Shown piece after piece: positions 32,083 to 44,544 of a stretch of 64,000 nt of DNA. How positions within the stretch are numbered: position 1 is the stretch's first letter; every line of letters begins with the position of its first letter. Origin of the DNA: Symsagittifera roscoffensis (lineage: Eukaryota; Xenacoelomorpha; Acoela; Convolutidae); contig NW_026971055.1 in NCBI RefSeq assembly GCF_963678635.1, positions 62,001 through 126,000 on the forward strand, given 5' to 3'. A program made the position numbers and the translations under genes. Below the pieces are notes generated by a model. That model was given only the letters and a program-made list of their open reading frames with translations. It did no database searches and was not told the DNA's origin.

Positions 32083-32370
32083 ATTCTGATTGGTTATTAC
32101 CACAGATATTACGAGTGAAGAAGTGCTCGATTGTTTGATATCAAAACTTTTGAAAAATCCATGAGAAGTACAGCTCAATTCTGATTGATTGACATTAATT
32201 TTGTTGAACATTCCATGACCAATGAAGCTCGATTTTGATTCGTTGATATCAAAAAAGGTAAAAATTTCCTTATAAGTAATGCTCTATTCTGATTGGTTGA
32301 TACTTTTGAAAATCCATGTTCAGTTTGGATGATTTTTATTTCAGCTAGTGTAAATAGCATTTCCATTCCG
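32083..32370 (+). promoter_or_regulatory. Imperfect tandem repeat with CCAAT boxes upstream of the zinc-finger gene
   Basis: About four or five units of roughly 65-75 bp share the pattern GCTCGATTCTGATTGGTTGATATC followed by a CATGA-containing tail (longest literal words: TTCTGATTGGTTGATA). Two exact TCTGATTGG words occur (about 32086 and 32288); other units are degenerate (GATTGATTGA, GATTCGTTGA). Inverted, these read TCAACCAATCAG, the NF-Y-type CCAAT box. The array ends about 130-160 bases before the ATG of the zinc-finger gene, as expected for a promoter. A relic of the same arrangement lies at 1612-2110. Confidence 0.5.
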
Positions 32371-32500
32371 ACTTTCTTTCACGTTAAACTCTTTTTGCTA
32401 AGAATGTTGATGTTACTTCATTTTTCGAGGCTAATCAAATCTTCTTATCTAAAATTGGGACTTTCCAAATATCCTATTAATTCTTTCTTTACTTATTGAG

Positions 32501-32806
32501 ATGCCATCAGTGAATAGGCACGACATAGTTGCATGTCTGGAATGTGGCAGAGATTACACTCGCTCAGACACATCTAGACATTGTAAGCACTCTGGCGCTT
32601 TAATGTGTTCCAATTGTAACTTTTATACATATAGCAGCGAGGAACTTAGTAATCATATGAAGAAGAAGCGATATTATTGTCAAGATAATTATAAATTATT
32701 GAATGAATGTTCAGCAGTCTCGAACAACACTCCAAGAAAAAGTCAAGTTAAAACATTTTCATTAAAAAACCTACGGAGAAAAACTTTGAATAATAATTAT
32801 TACTGA
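32501..32806 (+). CDS. Small two-finger zinc-finger protein (101 aa)
   Basis: An open frame starting in the context TTATTGAGATGCC, shared by all three family copies, which supports this start. Finger 1: CLEC at residues 12-15 with H27 and H30. Finger 2: C36 and C39 with H52, where the fourth ligand position (57) is Arg here but His in the copy at 32909. The C-terminal 40 residues are basic (TPRKSQVKTFSLKNLRRKTL). Small C2H2-like proteins of this sort bind nucleic acid or act as adaptors. It may be a Polinton-borne gene or a host gene, because repeat R, linked to Polintons, lies next to two of its copies. A poly-A-like AATAAA (about 32828) follows the stop. Expression is not shown. Confidence 0.55.
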   Translation: MPSVNRHDIVACLECGRDYTRSDTSRHCKHSGALMCSNCNFYTYSSEELSNHMKKKRYYCQDNYKLLNECSAVSNNTPRKSQVKTFSLKNLRRKTLNNNYY

Positions 32807-32908
32807 ATCTGAAAACTCTAAGAAAAAGAAATAAACTCAAGTAAAATTTATACAGTATTTTCATCACTTTTATTGAATTTCTAAATCTCCTGTTCTTTAC
32901 TTATTGAG

Positions 32909-33150
32909 ATGCCGTCACTGAATAGAAAAGAAAGAAAAAGAGGCGCATGTCTCGAATGTGGCTGAGTTTACACTCACTTAGACGCGTCAAGACATCGTAA
33001 GCATTGTGGCGTGTTCGATTTGTAACTTTTATACATATAGCAGCAAGGAACTCACTAATCATATGAGGAAGAAGCATTCTTTTTGTCAACAAAATGATAA
33101 ATTATGTGTTTTGTGCTCATCAGTCTCAAAAACACTCCAAGTGAAGGTAC
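32909..33150 (+). pseudogene. Second zinc-finger copy (decayed)
   Basis: A tandem duplicate of the preceding gene, about 100 bases after its stop. It keeps the ATG context, the finger words CLECG and HCKH-like HRKHCG, NLxFTYSSKELTNHMRKKHS (with the histidine that the first copy lacks), and the downstream basic tail. It is not open throughout. Closer in sequence to the minus-strand relic at 1612-1790 than to the first copy. Confidence 0.55.
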
Positions 33151-35699
33151 ATTTAATATATATTTTTAAACAAATCTAGGAAAAATACTTTGAATCATAA
33201 TTTTTACTGAATCCGAAAAATCTATACAAAAAAATTGAAAAAATTTTAATAAAAACATACATTAACCTATCAGTATTCTTAATCTGTCATTTTTTTTATT
33301 CAAAAGTTATGACTGATAAAACCAGCAACAATCGAGTTCAAATTTTTTTCGAAAATTTCAATGGAAATGGATCAGAAAGTTTTTTATCTACAGTAAAAAC
33401 TGCATTGGTTGCAATCTTGCGGAGATTTTGTTGCGATAAATTTGTAGTAAAAGTGAATAACATATGACAATGAGTGCTTAAGTGTTTGTTCAAACTCTGT
33501 AAAAACTAAACATTTATGAAATATCGACTAATTGAAAGGTTTTGCTATGTTAATTTTTTAAAACTTTTCCTTGTTTATTGCTTGTAAAAGTGTTAATAGA
33601 GTAGTGCAAAAGAAGATAATGAGTGTTGATTCATTCAGAATTAAGGTTTTCTACTGTTTTTTGACAATTTCAGGAACGACATTCATAACTGACCTAGAAA
33701 AGGAAAAATTATTTGTTCTTGCTAACTTTTGAAAACTTCAACTTAACAGTATACATTCTCAATCTAAAGTTTACTTCAATATAGAAATTCAGAGTTGAGA
33801 CAGCAACATACAGTCATCAGGTTGCGAAAATCAATTTAAGTTTTTAGAAAAAGATTTAGGGTTTTAATTCTGCTTCGGATTAATGAACGTTTGTTGAAAT
33901 GATTTATTTTTTCATCTATAACTCATTTTTCATGTGAAACGTTGTTCAAATTAAAATTAGTTGGAAGATACTAGACAAAACTGGAACTAAGAAAATATCA
34001 AGTTGAGATAAAACTCAGTTTAATTCACTCGGCGTTTGGAGAAATTTTTATTAAAATTAAGCTTATAAATATCATCTTGAGAGAAAATCCAACATAAAAG
34101 TGTAAGGTCTGGTAAATTTGCTATCATTTGATATACTAGGTAAACTCATATGAAAATTTAGATATTTTGAGAATACCTTTTGTGAAGTAAGCCCACCTCC
34201 GAAATCTCTTGGAAGATGATACATGAAGCAAGCATAAATCTAAATTTTGCTTTTGAGATCTACATCTAATTATTTTCGATTTTAAAAAAAATTGATGTAG
34301 AAAGATTTCCAGAGATAACATTATCAAGTTTGCTGAAGTTTTTCATACAAAATAAAACTTTAGCAGAGCCAGATTTAGGATCTCTTAATTAAATGAACTT
34401 TTAAAAGACAAATTTCAATTAGACACACAGTAAAAAATTAGTTCTGGTCAGATAACATTTTTTCCAATAAGAAAATTACGTAGAACTATAGTCTTTTGCG
34501 TAATAAACTTCGCAAATTTATTCATTTGCTACAGTTTGCATCTTAATTTGTTTTCCTTAGTCGATTTTTTTGAGAACAGATCTTTTAGAAGTTTAAAAAT
34601 GTTGCAAAAATATGGAACTAAATTCTCCTGCTTATTTCCACTTCCAAAGGTTTTGCAGTTTATAAACAATAGAGCTGCTCTTTGTTCATTCCAAAAAAAA
34701 ACGACGTAAAAATACTGCTTTATATTCCCAAATAAGGCTTGGAATGCTTAGAACAGCACTGATTCTTACTCAATAAGACATTTTTGAGAGTTTTTCTGAC
34801 AAAAATCAAGATCAAAAAGCAATTTAATGACTATTTTGCATAAAAACGATAGTTAAAAATGCCAAAAACTGTGTTTTTCCAGAAATACTCTGCGGTAACA
34901 ACTAAACAAGGGAACCTAAAGAGAACATGTGCAAGTTACATGGTAATAGTTAGATGTTATCAGTTCTAATTTTATCTCTGCCAGCAAATGGTTCGTTCAA
35001 ATGATACTATTTTCTTTTCAAAACTCCTCAGCTCTGACTAACGTTTCTTGCAAAGTGAGTACAAAAGCGAAAAGATGCAATGAGCAGAAAGCAAGAATAA
35101 GCTTAAGTCATTGAATTTTTCTACGTAAAAAACCTAAAAAGCAAAAGAAGCAACAGAGAGATAATCATCAGTTGTGAAGAAGACTTTGTTGATTACAATG
35201 TAATCTGTTTTGAAGAAAAAATTACCGCATTTTTAGTCAACTTTGGCAGTTAAATGATCAATTTTCATCAATGATCTGAACTTATTATTATGAATAAGGT
35301 TGAAAATTTCTCAGAAATTGTAATTTTTGTACAAGTGCGGAATAATAGTTTAAGAAAACTGAGAAAAAAATGGATCATTGAGTTTGATGTAGAAGTTTTA
35401 ATGAGTATTGCGCTTATTGTTAAAATGAATTGAGATTCTGATGTGATTTCTTCTTGAGTTGGACAAAAAAACCAATTAATTACATATATTAAAGGTTAAA
35501 AAAGAAAATATTTGGATAGATTTGACTAAATTTTATTTTCTCAAAAATTACGATCAATTACCCGAGAAATCTGAATTTTCGTTTTTGATTCAGCTCTTAT
35601 GATCTTTATATGTTCAGAGCATTATAAAATTTGCTTTTAGTTCAAATTAGGTTATACTTTATCTGATTTCATTTTTTGAGATAACATTGTGGAAAAATC
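33150..35699. other. AT-rich stretch without recognised genes
   Basis: About 2.5 kb with only very short frames, many A/T runs and no protein motif or repeat partner that was recognised in this window. It could be internal sequence of a decayed Polinton, because it lies between the zinc-finger genes and repeat R, but nothing in the sequence proves it. Confidence 0.5.
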
Positions 35700-36730
35700 T
35701 ATAGAACACAATTTGAGTCTATTTTTGAACACCACACTTATATATTTTTTTTCAACAAGATCAGAAGCAACAAAAAACTAGCCAAAATCTTGAGACTTCT
35801 GCAATTCTTTCCGAAAACTTTAGTTGTGCAATTTCTTTCAAAATTTTTTTTTGAAGTTTCAGTAGGTTTCAGCACAGTTTCACGTAGATTGAGTACTGTT
35901 TCAAAAAATAAGATCATCTAATAAAATAGATATTTGTCAAATTAAATCGAATTTTATCGTTTTTTGTAGTTTTTTGAAAAAAATATAAATAAAACTTTCC
36001 AAATTTTTGCACATCTTACCACTGACTTAACATGAACCAAAAAACATAATACCTTCATTACACAATCTACAGGTAATACTCCGAAATTAAATAACGCGTA
36101 ACGAAATTTTGCAAACAAACTAGACAATTCCGCACAAAGTTCAAAACAACAAACTTTTTTCTTAGCATTCTCTTACCATCAAACTGAGACCTTACCATTG
36201 CCTATCTTAACACATTTGGGAAAGCTTGACGAGGAATTCAACACTTAGCGTTTTATATACAATTAAACACAAACTAAGATTTTCGCTTAGACAAATGGAC
36301 TAGTTGAAGTCATGATTCGCTCACTAAAAAAATATTAACGATTTATTTCTAACGAAACTGATAAAAATAGGCCGAAATATCAAAAGACGTATATTGATTT
36401 CCCTAAGCACTATGACAACTTCAGATTTAAAGATGATTCAAACAACCGTTCTAAGTTTAAAAATCACAATACACAAAAACCATCAAAAAAATTACCACCA
36501 CTACGAAAAAGACCCTATCAATTCAGTGAAAAAAACACTAATGTAACGTATAACCAAATGATTAAAATGAAAACAAATTGACACAACTTAAAAACAATGT
36601 CTTGCCATGAGAAGAGTAAGTTCTTTAAGATTTAACCCAGTTATATTCATTTACTGAAGTTCATTCTGTAGTCGCAACCAACTAACCAATCACAGCCTAT
36701 TTTTTCCCACAATCACTGCCTATCTTTCTT
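35700..36730 (+). repeat. Repeat R, copy 2
   Basis: It aligns with 1-1027 (for example AAGATCATCTAATAAAATAG and AATCACAGCCTAT in both). It shows the same GTTTCAG clusters and TTACCATC words. It ends at CACAATCACTGCCTATC, the same point at which copy 1 ends, which suggests a true element boundary there. Confidence 0.8.
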
Positions 36731-37138
36731 CCCTTTCTTTTATTCGCCATCACAGTTAAAATATACGATAAATCTTAAACTGAGATAGATATGTAAATAT
36801 AACTCCAGTTAAAAAAAGTAGCTTCTTTATACTTCGATTTGACGGCAATATATTCTGATAATTTCAACCACTATCAATTTTCCCACACAAAAGTCAACAA
36901 AAAACCGAAAAATTTTTTTAAAAGAAAATAGCAAAAACAGCCTGAAATAAAAAAACTTGCAAATTTTTTCAGCCTAAAGCTAGAACACCTCACAAAAAAT
37001 CCGTTTTTCCAATATACAGAAACAAGAACTAGCAATTTAAGTTCAGAACCTCCAGACGACCCTTCACCATGACCGATCCATGGCCAAACCACTGGTACTC
37101 CTTGTCACAGACAAGGGAACTTAATTTTTTCGTAGACC

Positions 37139-37278
37139 AATCATCACTTCATGCCATTTATATAATTTTAAACACAAATCAAGATTTTGCATGGCCAATT
37201 GGATTAGTTGAAGTTATGAATCGCACACTAAAAAATAACACGATATATCATTAACGAGAATGATGAAAAAATACGCTG
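37139..37278 (+). repeat. Repeat R, copy 3 (partial, ends in assembly gap)
   Basis: TTTATATAATTTTAAACACA and AATCAAGATTTTGCATGGCC, then TTAGTTGAAGTTATGAATCG, correspond to R positions about 556-690. The copy is cut off by the run of N. Confidence 0.65.
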
Positions 37279-37478
37279 NNNNNNNNNNNNNNNNNNNNNN
37301 NNNNNNNNNNNNNNNNNNNNNNNNNNNNNNNNNNNNNNNNNNNNNNNNNNNNNNNNNNNNNNNNNNNNNNNNNNNNNNNNNNNNNNNNNNNNNNNNNNNN
37401 NNNNNNNNNNNNNNNNNNNNNNNNNNNNNNNNNNNNNNNNNNNNNNNNNNNNNNNNNNNNNNNNNNNNNNNNNNNNNN
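37279..37478. other. Assembly gap (200 N)
   Basis: Exactly 200 unknown bases, a size typical of an arbitrary scaffold gap. The true length is not known. It falls within a copy of repeat R, which probably caused the break. Frames read through it are artefacts. Confidence 0.98.
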
Positions 37479-39605
37479 ACAAAAAGTGTGAATACATAAT
37501 AGAACAACATGAAGTTTTGCTCTCATAACGACCATGGTTTTGGCCAACAAAAAGACGCCAAATCGGATCCCTCAATGGTTGTTTTATCTACCCACTCAAC
37601 ATCCAACGCCAACCCTCTGCCACTTTCATCAATAAACTTCTCTCCTCCCTCCCTACCGCCGTACTACTCTATTTTCACCACTTCATCATTCAAATCATCC
37701 CAAACGCACTCTGATGACTGAATACAAACTGTTTCCAACATTCAAAACTTTTTAAAGAAAACCTCGCAGTAGGTAATCCCAACAATTTCATGACTCAGAA
37801 CCAGGTCCCGCTACTAACTGTTTACAACCACCCTCTACCCCAATTATCCCACCCTTCCCTCACTTCTCGCAAAAACGCTTTAATGCAATTCAAGTTCCTC
37901 ATATACAGACGCTTCACCGATTCTTTCACCGCTCTCTACCTCTATCGGTGACCCCCCAAGCCCGGTAGCTGACAATCAACCTTAGACGTAATTTAGATAG
38001 TTTCATACAAAATCTACAATTAATCCACAAGTTCAGTCAACAACTGAAATACCTAATTAACACGCTCATCTATCCGCATTATCTCCACTCGAGTCCGACG
38101 TATATTAATAAAAAGAAAAGATCCAACGAATCCAGCCAGATATTTAGTCAGCCGCACCTCCCCATCCAGACTTCTCCAAATAGAAAATCCTATGCAAAAT
38201 AACACGCATTAAAAAACCGACAAGACTTTTATGCTCATGAGTACAAACTCATCCCTACATTCTCTTGGCTTTGGTTTTACAACCTCACTAATCTACTCAA
38301 AGTACCGCTAAAATACTTAGATGATGATGAATCATATATATTTGCTCTCAACAGCTCAGTAATGCTATATCACTGAAAAACCTTTTTAAAATTGGCCTGT
38401 CTCAATTCATCAGCCGTGCATTGCACGCAAGTCCAAGCGCTTCCCCTTTGCTCACGACAATCCCACTGTTTATCGATACACGGAAGATTCAGCATACCCA
38501 CCATTTTTTCTAAAACGGATTATTTTTTCGTTTTGCACTGTAATTATAAAAAAATCGATCGTTCCATCGAGCATGCATAAGAAAAACCCTGAAGCTTTAC
38601 ATTCAAATTTTAGTGGCTTCAATTGTTCCCAACGAACATTTTCTCTAGATCTGATCAAAAGAACAAGATGATCTATCAAAAAAAATCTGACGTAAAAAAT
38701 GAGATAATAAATGCTCACACTAATTATTGTTGAACACAAAACTAACCCACATGCACACTTATTCTCAATTCATCCGAAGGCACTTGATTCACAACTCAGC
38801 CTCACATAATCCAAACCATCGACACTTGTTTCAAAAGTTAAATATACGTTATCATGTTTTTTAATTTTAGCGGATTCCATCAAAAATGCTTATCTGCACG
38901 GCAATCTTCGCAACTACGATCCCGTCCAACAAAATTTTTTTTACCGTTCTGGCTAATACGCGTCCCAGAGAGGAATCCAGCTTTTTATCCCATATTAACA
39001 CATTCATAATGTTGAAATGCCGCTATTAGAAAACGTCTCTTGTACAAAATAGCATCATAAACCTTATAATCTAATTCGAAATACTCACCACGATCTTACC
39101 ACTGCCCCGGATTAATTCTAGATCAGTAACACATTGAGCCTCTTTGGTTTTTGTTGAACACTAACAACGAAATCATCTTATTAGCAAAGCTTATAATGCA
39201 CACAACAAACATAGCTACCTTTTCCAACGGATTTTTCGCGACCCCGATTCTGTGTAAGTATGCATTTGTTATATAGTAATTAATTGCACTTATTTACTCA
39301 CTACTTTACATTAATGTAGATCCCCATCCATCTTTTACATTTCAACAAGCAATTATCACGGTTTACAACAACTTCAAAAAGTTTTCAATAAATAGTGCTC
39401 ACCGATTGCAGTGAAATTTAAATGAACAAATAAAAAATTAATCAAGCAGTACAATAATACATTGACTTAATGTAGAAAAAACTACTGTCGAGTGTAAGAA
39501 AATGCAAACTGAGTATCAAAGTAAAAATAATACTGAAGTTTTTACCTATACACGAACTTTAAAAGCTCTGTAACCTGTCCAACTTACTTCTTCATCTCGC
39601 CGACT
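37479..39605. other. Stretch without recognised genes
   Basis: About 2.1 kb, less AT-extreme and richer in C on the plus strand near 37560-37960 than the neighbouring regions. Short frames only (for instance 38470-38739 on the minus strand), none with a recognisable motif. No partner repeat was found in the window. Confidence 0.5.
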
Positions 39606-42048
39606 TTTATACAAATTTTTTTAAAAGGCTTGACAATTTCGCATGACATTTCTAGTTTAAAAAATGATTTCACTTATCAAAACTAACTGATAACAGATTT
39701 ACACAGCTTTCACGACTTTAAACTGTTTCTTTGAGCCTGTTGGAATAAGCAATTACGCTCAGATGAACAACGCAGCTAACCAACGCTAACGCATTAGCAA
39801 CATCCAATGAAAGTCCCACTGAACTCACAACCAGACTGAAATGATACCTTATTCCTTTGAACCACAAACTATCTGGTTTAAGAACCTATGAAGTCCTTAT
39901 AAACCCAATTGAACACTAATCGCAAACAAACTGTTGAAAAAAAAATTTAACCTAGAAACAACAGACAAAACACCATGCACAAACAAAAGAAAAACTTATA
40001 AACAAAAAAAGACTCCACTCAAAGAGACCTTCATAAGTATACCCCAATTGGCTTTACGACATCCCGACTTTGTGAAAGAACATCTATTGGATTTGCTTGC
40101 CGCAGTCCCAACCCTCATTGAATAAAAATTATGGAGTCAGCATCGCAGCAAATGTATACAAGGAAACCAAACAATGGTCAATTTGATGTCAAAACTCAAA
40201 AACTGCTTGTCCTTGTCACTTGGTGCTTCAGTGAGAGAGGTTAACAATTTGTCTCACTACTCAATCAATTACGAGCCAATAATAGTCTCGCTCTGTTTTA
40301 CGAATTTGACGCTTCATTGACACAAATCTCCAATTTTAATACGATCATTCCGGCTTAACATCAACTTCATCACATGTCACACAATAATTCTACACTCCCC
40401 TTATTGAGTTTTGAAGATATTTCAATCGTCTGGGAATCCATAAACACCATTGAAAACACCATTTGATATCCAAAATGGAGAATATGTAGGAGAAATTGCT
40501 CAAAAAAAATGAAGACTTGAGAAAGATACTACTGAGATTCAACAGTCATATCAAAAATACAGTCATATCATAGTAACATAGAGACAAGATAAGAAGCTTT
40601 TTCGCGAGAGGAAGTGAAACCGGAAAGGTCCAGTGTCACATGTACTCCTCAAACACAATCATTTCACGCAACCCTTAATGAATTTTGAAGATGTTTCAAT
40701 CGTCCACCACAAAAAAAATCTTTGATTTAAAAAACTTCCTCGAACCGAATGAGTGGAATCACTGTGAAACAAGTATTTATCATATATTTTGATATTTTTT
40801 ACTGTAAACTATTTATAGCTGAGCAATCTTGATCAATTACTACTTTTTATGATAAACTTTAGTAATTGTATTCGTACTTTCAACCAAAGAATGAAATTAA
40901 ACAGATACAAATACAGTCTCTATATCATCAAGTCTGATTAATGAACCATTCGTTTTGTACAACGTGGCATTCCCCCGTATGGCATCAGGAACCTTCCATT
41001 GCACGAATCAAGCGATGCTAAAGACCTCATAGCCGAAGTCCTACTGAAAAGGGCAGGTGGAAATATTCTGGAGGTTGAATTCTCCAAAAGTTCTCAGAAA
41101 TACGAAAAACGGCCATTTTAGCAGCGACAACGTGTCATAATCAAAACAGCCAGGTAAGATACGATATATTAGTACTGAAACGGACTGACAATTGAAGCTT
41201 TTGGGCCTAACACACAGACAAGATGATAAACTTAGTTGTGAGAGCAAGTGAAACGCAAGGACCAGTGGAATTCTGGAGACAGATCCGGACTCTCCTGACG
41301 TTTTTTCTGAGAGAGTTTGGAAGTGGAGGCCCAGTTCCGAGACTATTTTAATAAACAATTGCCAGTTTTTAGCTACTGAATCTAATGAAATAAACCCGCT
41401 TGTATTTGACTATTTCAGAGCATGAGTAGTTAGGGGCGGGGGCAGTGGTGTCACTCAATCTCCAATTGATCTCATATCTCACTGCCTTTAATAACATTTA
41501 ATTTATTCTTATTTTTTGTATTAACTGCCTTTAATAACATAGCTCTACTTTTAGTAAGAGTCGCGTTGTCTGGGAATCCATAAAAAAAACCATTTAAAAC
41601 CTCGTTTGATATCCAATTTGTAGGAGAACTAGCTCAAAAAAAATTTGAAGACTTGATAGAAGATTCAGACTACTGAGATTCAACAATCATATCATTCATA
41701 CAGTCAGATCAAAAACCAAAAAATCCAGCCTTGAGACTATTTTTGCATATGAACCAAAGATGAAATAAAACGTTTGACTGATGACCTAAAAGCGGTATTA
41801 TGATGTTTAGCCCTTAAGCAGAACTAAAAATCAGTTCGATAGATCAAGACGCTGAAAGATGAGCAGATTTAAGGTAACTGACGTCAGGCAGTTGTCAAAA
41901 GAGACTTTTTCTATCCTTCGCGCTGTATAATTTTGGAGCAAATGTTACATATCAATTATTGTTTTAGCAAGGAACCATCCGCTGTGCGCGTAAGCCCAAA
42001 ATAGAGGCATTTTTCTCCTGTAAGGTATTATGTGGAGAGTTCGGATTT
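39606..42048 (+). repeat. 2.44-kb tandem duplication, unit 1
   Basis: Unit 1 matches unit 2 (42049-44296) with an offset of 2443 bases. Internally it holds older repeats: a block of about 140 bases starting GTCTGGGAATCCATAAA at 40428 and again at 41568, and a block around TGAATTTTGAAGATGTTTCAATC at about 40410 and 40678. A further pair is AGACAAGATAAGAAGC (40583) and AGACAAGATGATAAAC (41216). A conserved coding-looking piece occurs at about 40952-41120 (GIPPYGIRNLPLHESSDAKD on the plus strand). Confidence 0.8.
39934..40125 (+). CDS. Small hypothetical ORF in duplication unit 1
   Basis: Sixty-three residues: a Lys/Thr-rich basic half (NKRKTYKQKKTPLKE) and a helical, conserved C-terminal half (QLALRHPDFVKEHLLDLLAA). 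Its partner at 42377-42574 differs at few positions, and those visible in the C-terminal half change the residue, so there is no sign of purifying selection. It may be only the last exon of a gene (the frame is open upstream for just a short way). No family recognised. Confidence 0.3.
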   Translation: MKKKFNLETTDKTPCTNKRKTYKQKKTPLKETFISIPQLALRHPDFVKEHLLDLLAAVPTLIE

Positions 42049-44296
42049 TTATTCAAACTTTTTTAAAAGGCCTGACAATTTCGCATGACAATTCTAGTTT
42101 AAAAAAAAAAGATTTCAGTCATCAAGAACTAACTGATAACAACTTTAAGCAGCTTTCACACCTTTAAACTGTTTCTTTGAGCCTGTTGGAATAAGCAATT
42201 ACGCTCAGATGAACAACGCAGCTTACCAACGCCAACAAATTAGCAACATCCATTGAAAGTCCCACTAAACTCACAACCAGACTGAAATGATACCTTATTC
42301 TTTTAAAACACAAATTTTCTGGTTTAAGAACCTATGAAATTCTTATAAACCCAATTGAACACTAATCGACAACAATTTGTTGAAAAAAAAAAGATTTAAC
42401 CTAGAAACAACAGACAAAACACTTTGCACAAACAAAAGAAAAACTTATAAACAAATGAAGACTCCACTCAAAGAGACCTTCTTAAGTATATCCCAATTGG
42501 CTTTACGACATCCCGACTTTGTGAAAGAACATCTATTGGCTTTGCTTGCCGCAGTCCCAACCCTCATTGAATAAAAAGTATGGAGTCAGCATCGCAGCAA
42601 ATGTATACAAGGAAACCAAACAATGGTCAATTTGATGTCAAAACTCAAAACCTGCTTGTCCTTGTCACTTGATGCTTCACTGAGAGAGGTTAACAGTTTG
42701 TCTCATTATTCAATCATTTAACGAGCCAAAAGTTGATAATGCACGCAGTCTCGCTCTGTTTTACGAATTTGACGCTTCGTTGACACAAATCTTCAATTTT
42801 AATACGATCAGTCCGGCTGATCATCAACTTCATGACATGTCACACAATCAATCTACACTCCCCTTAATGAGTTTTGAAGATATTTCAATCGTCTAGGAAT
42901 CCGTAATTACCATTGAAAACACCATTTGATATGCAAAATGGAGAATATATAGGAGAAATTGCTCGAAAAAAGTTGAAGACTTGAGAAAGATACTACTGAG
43001 ATTCAACAGTCATATCATTAATACAGTCAAATCATAGTAACACAGAGACAAGATAAGAAGCTTTTTCGCGAGAGGAAGTGAAACCGGAAGGTCCAGTGTC
43101 ACATGTACTCCTCAAACACAATCATTTCACGCAACCCTTAATGAATTTTGAAGATGTTTCAATAGTCCACCACAAAAAAAAATCTTTGATTTAAAAAACT
43201 TCCTCAAGTACTTTGATATTTTTTACTGTAAACTATTTATAGCTTAGCAATCTTGATCAATTACTAAATTTTATGATAAACTGTAGAGTTGAAAACTTTC
43301 GTACTTTCAACCAAAGAATGAAATTAAACAGATACAAAAAAGTCTTTATATCATAAAGTCTGAATAATGAACCATTCATTTTGTACAACGTGGCATTCCC
43401 CCGTATGGCATCAGGAACCTTCCATTGCGCGAATCAAGCGATGCTAAAGACCTCATAGCCAAAGTCCTACTGAAAAGGGAAGGTGGAAAAATTCTGGAGG
43501 TTGATTTCTCCAAAAGTTCAATATGAGTCAAAAGATTTCTCAGAAATACGAAAAATGGCCATTTTAGCAGCGACAACGTGTCATAATCAAAACAGCCAGG
43601 TTAGATACAAACTATTAGTACTAAAACGGACTGACAATTGAAGCTTTTGGGCTTAACACACAGACAAGGTAAGAAACTTAGTTGTGAGAGCAAATGAAAC
43701 CGGAAGGTCCGGTGGAATTCTGGAGACAGATCCGGACTCTCCTGGCGTTATTTCCGAGAGAATTTGGAAGTGGAGAACCGGTTCCGAGACTATTTTATTA
43801 AACAATCGCCAAATTTTAGCGAATCTAATGAAATAAACCCGCTTGAATTTGACAATTTCAGAGCATGAGTAGTTAGAAGCCGGGGCAGTGGTATCATTCC
43901 ATCTCCAATGGATCTCATATCTCACTGCCTTCAATAACAATTATTTGTTCTCATGGTTTGTATTAACTGCCTTTAATAACATAGCTCTACTTTTAGTAAT
44001 AGTCGCGTTGTCTGGAAATCCATAAAAAACCATTTAAAACCTCGTTTGATACCAAATTGTAGGAGAACTAGCTCGAAAAAACTTTGAAGACTTGTTAGAA
44101 AATTCAGGCTACTGAGATTCAACAGTCATATCATTCATACAGTCATATCAAAAACCAAAAGATCCAGCCATGAGACTATTTTTGCATATAAACCAAAGAT
44201 GAATAAAAACGTTTGGCTGATGACCTAAAATCGGTATTATGATGTTTAGCCCTTAAGCAGAACTAAAAATCGCTTTGATAAATCGAGATGCTAAAA
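42049..44296 (+). repeat. 2.44-kb tandem duplication, unit 2
   Basis: Second unit, slightly shorter than the first. It ends near GATAAATCGAGATGCTAAAA, immediately before a Gypsy fragment. It holds the two further copies of the GTCTGGGAATCC-type block (about 42888 with variation, and 44010) and the counterpart GIPPYGIRNLPLRESSDAKD at about 43395. Confidence 0.8.
42377..42574 (+). CDS. Small hypothetical ORF in duplication unit 2
   Basis: Sixty-five residues, near-identical to the unit-1 ORF: basic start (MLKKKRFNLETTDKT), ending DFVKEHLLALLAAVPTLIE. Both copies are followed by an ATG-initiated short frame starting MESASQQMYTRKPNNGQFDV (unit 1 near 40132, unit 2 near 42581). Nothing is known of a function. 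Confidence 0.3.
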   Translation: MLKKKRFNLETTDKTLCTNKRKTYKQMKTPLKETFLSISQLALRHPDFVKEHLLALLAAVPTLIE

Positions 44297-44510
44297 CACG
44301 TCACTTGAAACGTTCATGACGCAATTTTCTTTATCAAAAAAAATGTCGGTGGTGAAAACTTTGAGAGAACTCTCAGAAATCACTTTGGTTCATCTGGACA
44401 TCTATGGAGGTAACATGCCCAAGAAAAACCCAAACCTAGATTCCACAGCGACGAAAGCGCTACTCACACGGATGAGGACCATAAATAGTTTAAGAGAGGC
44501 CTAATCATGA
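44297..44510 (+). pseudogene. Gypsy fragment (fossil)
   Basis: LRELSEITLVHLDIYGGNMP and KNPNLDSTATKALLT correspond to the pre-protease segment of Gypsy copy B (NLSEPYDITLVHLDIYADYL, 16.7-16.9 kb). Orientation is plus. It lies directly left of a Polinton-type terminal sequence, so it may be old target DNA. Small, decayed remnant. Confidence 0.65.
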
Positions 44511-44544
44511 AGTACTGCCCACGAGGGTTCTTCTGCAAACATTA

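Noticed and set aside
37214-37575. Several long open frames on both strands across 37.2-37.6 kb
   Set aside because: They run through the 200-N gap and are artefacts.
41041-41358. 105-aa minus-strand ORF in the tandem duplication
   Set aside because: Its counterpart in unit 2 is not open over the same range; the plus strand gives a more protein-like reading. Treated as a shadow.
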